From Paenibacillus sp. FSL R5-0345 (lineage in GTDB: Bacteria; Bacillota; Bacilli; Paenibacillales; Paenibacillaceae): DNA of 64,000 nt. Position numbers and translations under genes: made by a program. Below the pieces are notes generated by a model, which was not told the origin of the DNA, made no database searches, and was given only the letters and a program-made list of their open reading frames with translations. Positions 60,011-64,000 of this stretch are shown piece by piece (the first letter of the stretch is position 1; every line of letters begins with the position of its first letter). The stretch spans positions 4,340,001-4,404,000 of the forward strand of contig NZ_CP009281.1 in NCBI RefSeq assembly GCF_000758585.1, written 5' to 3'.

Positions 60011-60406
60011 ATGAAAAAATTGTATTACACGTCATTTTTCTATGCAATTCTTGGGTTGATAGCAGGTGTTGCTTATCGTGAAATTACCAAAATGAATGAT
60101 TTCGAAGGAAACACCATCTTAGTTGCACTTCATACTCATATCCTTGTACTGGGCTTCTTTTTCTTTATTATTGCTTTGATTCTAGCCAAGTTATTTAATA
60201 TCCATGAGGCCAAATCATTTAATGCATGGTATATTGTCTATAACATTGGTCTCCTGATCACAATCGGTGCTATGGCTACTCGCGGGATGCTGCAAATTAA
60301 CGGGACTGATATTAGCTTCTTACCGCATATCGCCGGTCTCGGTCATGCTATACTAGGAGCCGGTATCATATGGCTGCTAATTCTATTGGGGAAACGAATT
60401 AAATAA
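60011..60406 (+). CDS. DUF2871-family membrane protein
   Basis: This protein of about 131 residues has four transmembrane segments and the DUF2871 features: GVAYREITKMNDFEG, ALHTHILVLGFFFFIIAL and LPHIAGLGHAILGAGIIWL, with two conserved histidines inside helices. It is a small membrane protein of unknown function, possibly heme-related by analogy with similar four-helix proteins; that is speculative. The ATG at 60011 is 8 bases from AGGAG; ATG 60005 is too close. Confidence 0.75.
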   Translation: MKKLYYTSFFYAILGLIAGVAYREITKMNDFEGNTILVALHTHILVLGFFFFIIALILAKLFNIHEAKSFNAWYIVYNIGLLITIGAMATRGMLQINGTDISFLPHIAGLGHAILGAGIIWLLILLGKRIK

Positions 60407-60411
60407 TACAG

Positions 60412-60445
60412 AAAGAGCCGCTAGGATTATTCCAGCGGCTCTTTT
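60412..60445. terminator. Terminator between DUF2871 gene and the cellulase
   Basis: AAAGAGCCGCT (60412-60422) pairs with AGCGGCTCTTT (60434-60444), followed by T residues. It serves the plus-strand DUF2871 gene and faces the end of the convergent cellulase gene. Confidence 0.8.
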
Positions 60446-60463
60446 CATTACATCCAGCTTCGG

Positions 60464-62878
60464 TTATGGAGCAATGCCCCAAGCGAGGCTATCATTTTGA
60501 TAAAGCGTTACTTTATCCCAGTTAGCAAAAGCCGTTGTAGTAGCATCAAAGGAGTAGTCATTAGCTTCGTTAAAATTAGTCCAATCCGATTTGTAAATTC
60601 TGAGTTGAATATCTCCTGATTGGCCTCCAGCTGGAATGGAACCGGCTGAAGCAGTAAACGAAAGTTCAACGTACGTATCTGCGTTCGTACCTGTGTAATT
60701 AGCAAATGCGACCTGAACGTTATTATTCCCGACTTGCGCCCAGTCAATTACTCCATTCAACGTTTGATTACTATCTTTGGTGAAATAATAACGAATTTTA
60801 AGATCGCTTAAATTCACAGCGGTTGTTCCGTTATTTTTAATATTGAAATAAGGCTTAATCTGATTGTCGGTCACATTCGTATCTCCAGCACGATACTGCA
60901 ACGTTAGATTAACCGCTGCGGGTGCTTGCGGACTGGCACTCGCTGGTGTAGAATTCGCGCTCTCTCCCACACTGTTGGTTGCGCTTACAACATAATAATA
61001 GGTTGTTCCGTTTGTTAAGCCCGTATTGCTGTAGCTAGTCGTTGTTAATCCTGCCGCTACTGTTGTATACGGCCCTCCGTTTGTAGTCGCTCGTTTCACT
61101 GTATAGCTAGTCGCACCTGTCGATGCGCTCCAGCTCAGGTTTACTTTGGCATCTCCCGCTGTCGCCACCAAGCTGGTCGGAGCTGCTGGAACAGTTGCTA
61201 CCGCTACAGGGACCGCACTCGTTGGTGTAGAATTCGCACTCTCTCCCACGCTATTGGTTGCGCTTACAACATAATAATAGGTTGTTCCGTTTGTTAAGCC
61301 CGTATTGCTGTAGCTAGTCGTTGTTAATCCTGCCGCCACTGTTGTATACGGCCCTCCGTTTGTAGTCGCTCGTTTCACTGTATAGCTAGTCGCACCTGTT
61401 GATGCGCTCCAGCTCAGGTTTACTTTGGCATCTCCCGCTGTCGCCACCAAGCTGGTCGGAGCTGCTGGAACTACAGTTCCTCCTCCATTACTCAAAGGAA
61501 TCACAGGGTAAGCATTCTGCACCAGCTGAACGAACTGCTCATGGAACCAGTGACCTGATACAGGTGCATTAGCCAATGCTCCGGTCAGTGTGCCGCTTGA
61601 GCTTGTATAAGTCGGATCACACATTCTGTCAAAGCCCTTACCTTCATTATTTGGGATTGCACTGCTGGAGCCATCAGATTCTCCCGGAGGCTTCACCCAC
61701 ACAAAAGCATCCAGATGCGAAGCTGCATAACCTGCTGGTGCTGCTTGAGGAACTTCTCCAATGCCAGCACCGCTGGCATTACACCAATTGCCGCGATGAA
61801 GGCGTTTATCTATCCGACCGGAATCCGCATATACATTAACGGTTGTTCCGCTCGCACTATCAGGACGATTAGATCCACCCCACCCATTACGGGAAGTATC
61901 TATCAGGAAGCCGATCGTGGAAGGCCAGCCTTTTGCTACAAAACCAGAATACAAAGCTGCTGTGAAATCGGCTTCATCAAAATACGGATTCCATTCATAA
62001 TAGCTTGCTGAACGAAGCTGTTGACCGCCTATCGTAAGATTCGGATCAGGAAGATTAGGCTCTTCAAGCGGAGTGGTGTTCGCTGTGTTCGTAATAAATC
62101 CATCGACACTAGCAAGTCCAGCTGTAGTGCCAGACACAACCGAAGTGAAAAGGTCAATTGCGGGGCTACGATTAGTATCCCATCCGAGCCAACCAGAGTG
62201 TCCAATATCCATGTAAGTATATACATTCGGAATGGCATGGAGTGCATTTAATGTGTATCGTGTAGCATCACGGTAAATATTCGTTGAGTTAGCCTGAGCA
62301 CATTGTGGTGTACTGAGGTTGGTCACCAAATTCGGCAGCGAGTCCGGCTCAACAATGGTTACTATACGGATATCGCTATATTTAGGCTTTGCAAAAATAC
62401 TTGCGATTACATCAATATAATCAGATTTATAAGTGGTCAAGCCAGCTGCTGTCAGTGGCAGCTCACCATTAGAGGCCAGAGCATGGCAATCCCGTCCAGG
62501 CATATCGTAAATGACGAATGTAGCTGTTATCGGCGTGTTAGGTTGCTTTTGCGCAAGGATGGCATCTAAAGTTTCCTCAAGACTTTTTCTGCCTCCGTTC
62601 TCAGCCCCGCCATAAATGGCAGCAATTCGGTCCAGCCAGACGGCCGTTGGATATTTCTTAACAGTCTCCATCTTGGAAATTAAAGTGCTGTCAGTAACTT
62701 GGGCAATAGAGGTATCTATCAGTGCGGCATAATCAGGATTAACATAAGCAGTAGCCCCTACAAATGGATTATCAACATGTACTTCACTGGCATACGTGGT
62801 AGAAGGAGCATATCCGGTGATAACTAAAGCCATAATCGTAAGCAATAATAACATTTGCTTGCTTAGTGCCTTTGTCAT
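60464..62878 (-). CDS. Secreted GH6 cellulase (cellobiohydrolase type) with two Fn3 domains and CBM3
   Basis: This protein of about 804 residues has a signal peptide (1 to about 30), a GH6 catalytic domain (about 40-450) with VIYDMPGRDCHALASNGE, which includes the catalytic acid Asp, then VEPDSLPNL, YMDIGHSGWLGW and WVKPPGESDGSS. Two nearly identical Fn3 domains (about 468-560 and 561-653) are followed by a C-terminal CBM3 cellulose-binding domain (about 655-804). It hydrolyses crystalline cellulose outside the cell. The ATG at 62878 is about 7 bases from GAGAGGAG; the frame to 62914 is not used. It has a very unusual leader. Confidence 0.9.
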   Translation of the reverse strand: MTKALSKQMLLLLTIMALVITGYAPSTTYASEVHVDNPFVGATAYVNPDYAALIDTSIAQVTDSTLISKMETVKKYPTAVWLDRIAAIYGGAENGGRKSLEETLDAILAQKQPNTPITATFVIYDMPGRDCHALASNGELPLTAAGLTTYKSDYIDVIASIFAKPKYSDIRIVTIVEPDSLPNLVTNLSTPQCAQANSTNIYRDATRYTLNALHAIPNVYTYMDIGHSGWLGWDTNRSPAIDLFTSVVSGTTAGLASVDGFITNTANTTPLEEPNLPDPNLTIGGQQLRSASYYEWNPYFDEADFTAALYSGFVAKGWPSTIGFLIDTSRNGWGGSNRPDSASGTTVNVYADSGRIDKRLHRGNWCNASGAGIGEVPQAAPAGYAASHLDAFVWVKPPGESDGSSSAIPNNEGKGFDRMCDPTYTSSSGTLTGALANAPVSGHWFHEQFVQLVQNAYPVIPLSNGGGTVVPAAPTSLVATAGDAKVNLSWSASTGATSYTVKRATTNGGPYTTVAAGLTTTSYSNTGLTNGTTYYYVVSATNSVGESANSTPTSAVPVAVATVPAAPTSLVATAGDAKVNLSWSASTGATSYTVKRATTNGGPYTTVAAGLTTTSYSNTGLTNGTTYYYVVSATNSVGESANSTPASASPQAPAAVNLTLQYRAGDTNVTDNQIKPYFNIKNNGTTAVNLSDLKIRYYFTKDSNQTLNGVIDWAQVGNNNVQVAFANYTGTNADTYVELSFTASAGSIPAGGQSGDIQLRIYKSDWTNFNEANDYSFDATTTAFANWDKVTLYQNDSLAWGIAP
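60937..61192 (-). repeat. Fn3-coding direct repeat, copy 2 (downstream)
   Basis: Shifted by exactly 279 bp (93 codons) from the copy at 61216-61471, with only a few nucleotide differences over about 250 bp. It encodes the second Fn3 domain of the cellulase. Confidence 0.85.
61216..61471 (-). repeat. Fn3-coding direct repeat, copy 1
   Basis: Encodes the first Fn3 domain of the cellulase. Near identity at the DNA level to the copy at 60937-61192 suggests a recent tandem duplication or gene conversion. Confidence 0.85.
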
Positions 62879-62954
62879 TATTATTCTCCTCTCGGCAATT
62901 AAATAAATTCGCAAATAATTTATTAATAGCCACGCGATGCTACAATTGCGGGTA

Positions 62955-63018
62955 TTACTCCTTTAGAGTACTCGTCACCTCCTTTATGCCTCACCTGAAC
63001 TCCCCCTCACCTCCTCTC
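62955..63018 (-). promoter_or_regulatory. Cluster of start-less Shine-Dalgarno-like motifs in the cellulase leader
   Basis: On the minus strand GAGAGGAGGTGA (63007-63018), CAGGTGAGG (62989-62998), AAAGGAGGTGA (62975-62985) and TAAAGGAG (62958-62965) precede the real ribosome binding site at about 62886-62893. None of the two strongest has ATG, GTG or TTG at 5-10 bases. This resembles STAB-SD mRNA-stabilising leaders (cry3A type). The rest of 62879-63251 is AT-rich, with no gene seen. Confidence 0.5.
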
Positions 63019-63251
63019 AAGTTCCTTATCTCTTAAGGTCACGAAAAAATCTAATTATTTTACATAAATATAATAATATTTAATTTATAGAAAATTATCC
63101 CTTTTATTGAATACTACCATATCCAATTTGTTATTAGAAGATAGTAGATAAATAAAAATCATTCAAAAGACTATCAGAATATTTGTTTATAAACTGGTAA
63201 ATGATACAATGTGGATGTGACAAAATATCTCAAATTTTAAGGAGTGAAAAA

Positions 63252-63680
63252 ATGTCTATTGATGTTTATCTTAATTTCAATGGGAATTGTCGTGAGGCAG
63301 CAGAGTTTTACGCAGAGGTCTTTGGCACTGAACGTCCACAAATCATGACCTTTGGTGAAACACCACCCGATCCCAATTTCACTCTTCCTGAAGAAGCCAA
63401 AGATTTAGTTATGCACACTCGCTTAAATATCGAAGGCAGTAATGTAATGTTCTCTGATGTTTTTCCGGGGATGCCTTTTGTAGAAGGAAACAACATTAGT
63501 CTTTCGGTAGTTAGTAAGGATTTGGATGGCATAAAGAACTATTTTCATAAGCTAAAAGAAGGCGGTAAAGTAGGTATGGAATTACAAGAAACCTTCTGGA
63601 GCTCCTGTTATGGTAGTCTAAAAGATAAGTTTGGCATCGATTGGCAATTCAATTATGATGACGGACGAATGAATATGTAA
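63252..63680 (+). CDS. PhnB/YjdN-like VOC-family protein
   Basis: This protein of about 142 residues begins IDVYLNFNGNCREAAEFYAEVFG, the hallmark opening of PhnB-like VOC proteins, and ends with CYGSLKDKFGIDWQFNYD, the W-x-F/x ending of the family. Metal ligands are not obvious, as is usual in this branch. Function unknown; related to the misnamed 3-demethylubiquinone methyltransferase group. The ATG at 63252 is 7 bases from AAGGAG, and a terminator follows. Confidence 0.83.
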   Translation: MSIDVYLNFNGNCREAAEFYAEVFGTERPQIMTFGETPPDPNFTLPEEAKDLVMHTRLNIEGSNVMFSDVFPGMPFVEGNNISLSVVSKDLDGIKNYFHKLKEGGKVGMELQETFWSSCYGSLKDKFGIDWQFNYDDGRMNM

Positions 63681-63684
63681 TAAA

Positions 63685-63722
63685 AAAACAACGAGTATGG
63701 ACAATCTCCAACTCGTTGTTTT
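63685..63722. terminator. Bidirectional terminator after the PhnB-like gene
   Basis: AAAACAACGAGT (63685-63696) and ACTCGTTGTTTT (63711-63722), perfect 12-bp arms with A- and T-runs. It serves both the plus-strand gene and the convergent permease gene. Confidence 0.88.
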
Positions 63723-63735
63723 CTTGTTCAAATAC

Positions 63736-64000
63736 TTAGTCCATAATCAAATCATATACACTGACCTTTCGAATTCGCCTTGCAACTAGCATAGACACCA
63801 CATAAGCAACCACTAGAATGACCGCACACAGTAGAAGCACTTGAGGCAAACTAACCGCCAATTGAACATTATAAATGCCAAGACTTGAAAGCAATAACAC
63901 AAATGCTGAATCCGAGTAAAAATAACCCGCTAAACTCCCCAATACTACTCCAACTACAATCACCGGAAAAAGACTGAACGTAATTTGTGTCATCAGATTA
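63736..64000 (-). CDS. FtsX-type ABC transporter permease, C-terminal end (partial)
   Basis: The frame stays open through the window end, so the gene starts outside. The roughly 88 visible residues contain two transmembrane segments joined by a short extracellular loop and end with the FtsX-style cytoplasmic tail ARRIRKVSVYDLIMD, the usual coupling-helix ending of MacB/YvrN-type permeases. The in-frame ATG at 63993 is internal. The partner ATPase is not in view. Confidence 0.75.
   Translation of the reverse strand, partial: NLMTQITFSLFPVIVVGVVLGSLAGYFYSDSAFVLLLSSLGIYNVQLAVSLPQVLLLCAVILVVAYVVSMLVARRIRKVSVYDLIMD

Noticed and set aside
62991..63018. Mini-ORFs (7-8 codons, GTG starts) in the cellulase leader as regulatory upstream ORFs
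   Set aside because: The GTG codons are part of the Shine-Dalgarno motifs themselves, so spacing is impossible for initiation.

Overview
The window looks like a chromosomal segment of a Paenibacillus-type bacterium (Bacillota, Paenibacillaceae). Supporting signs are strong AGGAGG-type ribosome binding sites with frequent GTG/TTG starts, many small two-gene transcription units with their own regulators (PadR, MarR, TetR, LacI, ROK), a secreted GH6-Fn3-Fn3-CBM3 cellulase, a DUF2871 protein, a CWC-motif protein and an LtaS-like enzyme. No rRNA, tRNA, CRISPR array or phage was seen. One intact IS3-family element (IS150-like) is the only mobile element.

Layout. 1-471 is the tail of a lipoteichoic-acid-synthase-like gene. 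540-6228 (minus) is a complete ribose operon rbsRKDACB with a LacI-type operator and a cre-like site upstream. 6367-10086 holds small stress and housekeeping genes (VOC, DinB, LysR, histidine phosphatase, a lipoprotein). 10425-19068 (minus) is a tightly coupled seven-gene operon: two DUF1611-like paralogues, a leaderless CGTase-like GH13-CBM20 enzyme, a small unknown protein, a GT4 glycosyltransferase, an FrhB-type iron-sulfur protein and a divergent AroA-like enolpyruvyl transferase. It is divergent from a LacI-family regulator and an MFS exporter (19269-21495). A shared 16-bp operator motif lies at the operon promoter and in front of the exporter. I regard this as the most likely undescribed biosynthetic system in the window.

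21517-31154 is a mosaic of small units: GNAT, APH-like kinase, DUF305, an ABC exporter with its TetR regulator and operator, a 5'(3')-nucleotidase, CWC, MepB and an ICMT-like enzyme. 31279-33863 is an alkaline phosphatase whose terminator hairpin has been split by the IS3 element. 34533-37168 is a PadR regulator divergent from an Old Yellow Enzyme of the dienoyl-CoA reductase type. 37391-38485 is an AlkZ-like glycosylase. 38736-41862 is a MarR-controlled aromatic/quinone-response locus: a broken FMN reductase, an LLM monooxygenase and a ring-cleaving dioxygenase, with two copies of one operator. 43079-44408 is a PadR-HAAS pair.

44595-57020 (minus) is a long co-directional locus: ROK regulator, L-asparaginase II, oligopeptide ABC transporter (OppA-B-C-D-F), M17 aminopeptidase, CutC, ROK sugar kinase and alpha-L-fucosidase. 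Together these would suit uptake and intracellular breakdown of peptides or fucosylated glycopeptides. The right end carries MgtC, a nitronate monooxygenase-like enzyme, two very small secreted or membrane proteins (one only 36 residues), DUF2871, the cellulase with an unusual leader rich in Shine-Dalgarno-like motifs, a PhnB-like VOC protein, and the end of an FtsX-type permease cut by the window edge.

Starts were re-chosen by ribosome-binding-site spacing where the longest frame had none. All functions are read from motifs by eye; no database search was possible.
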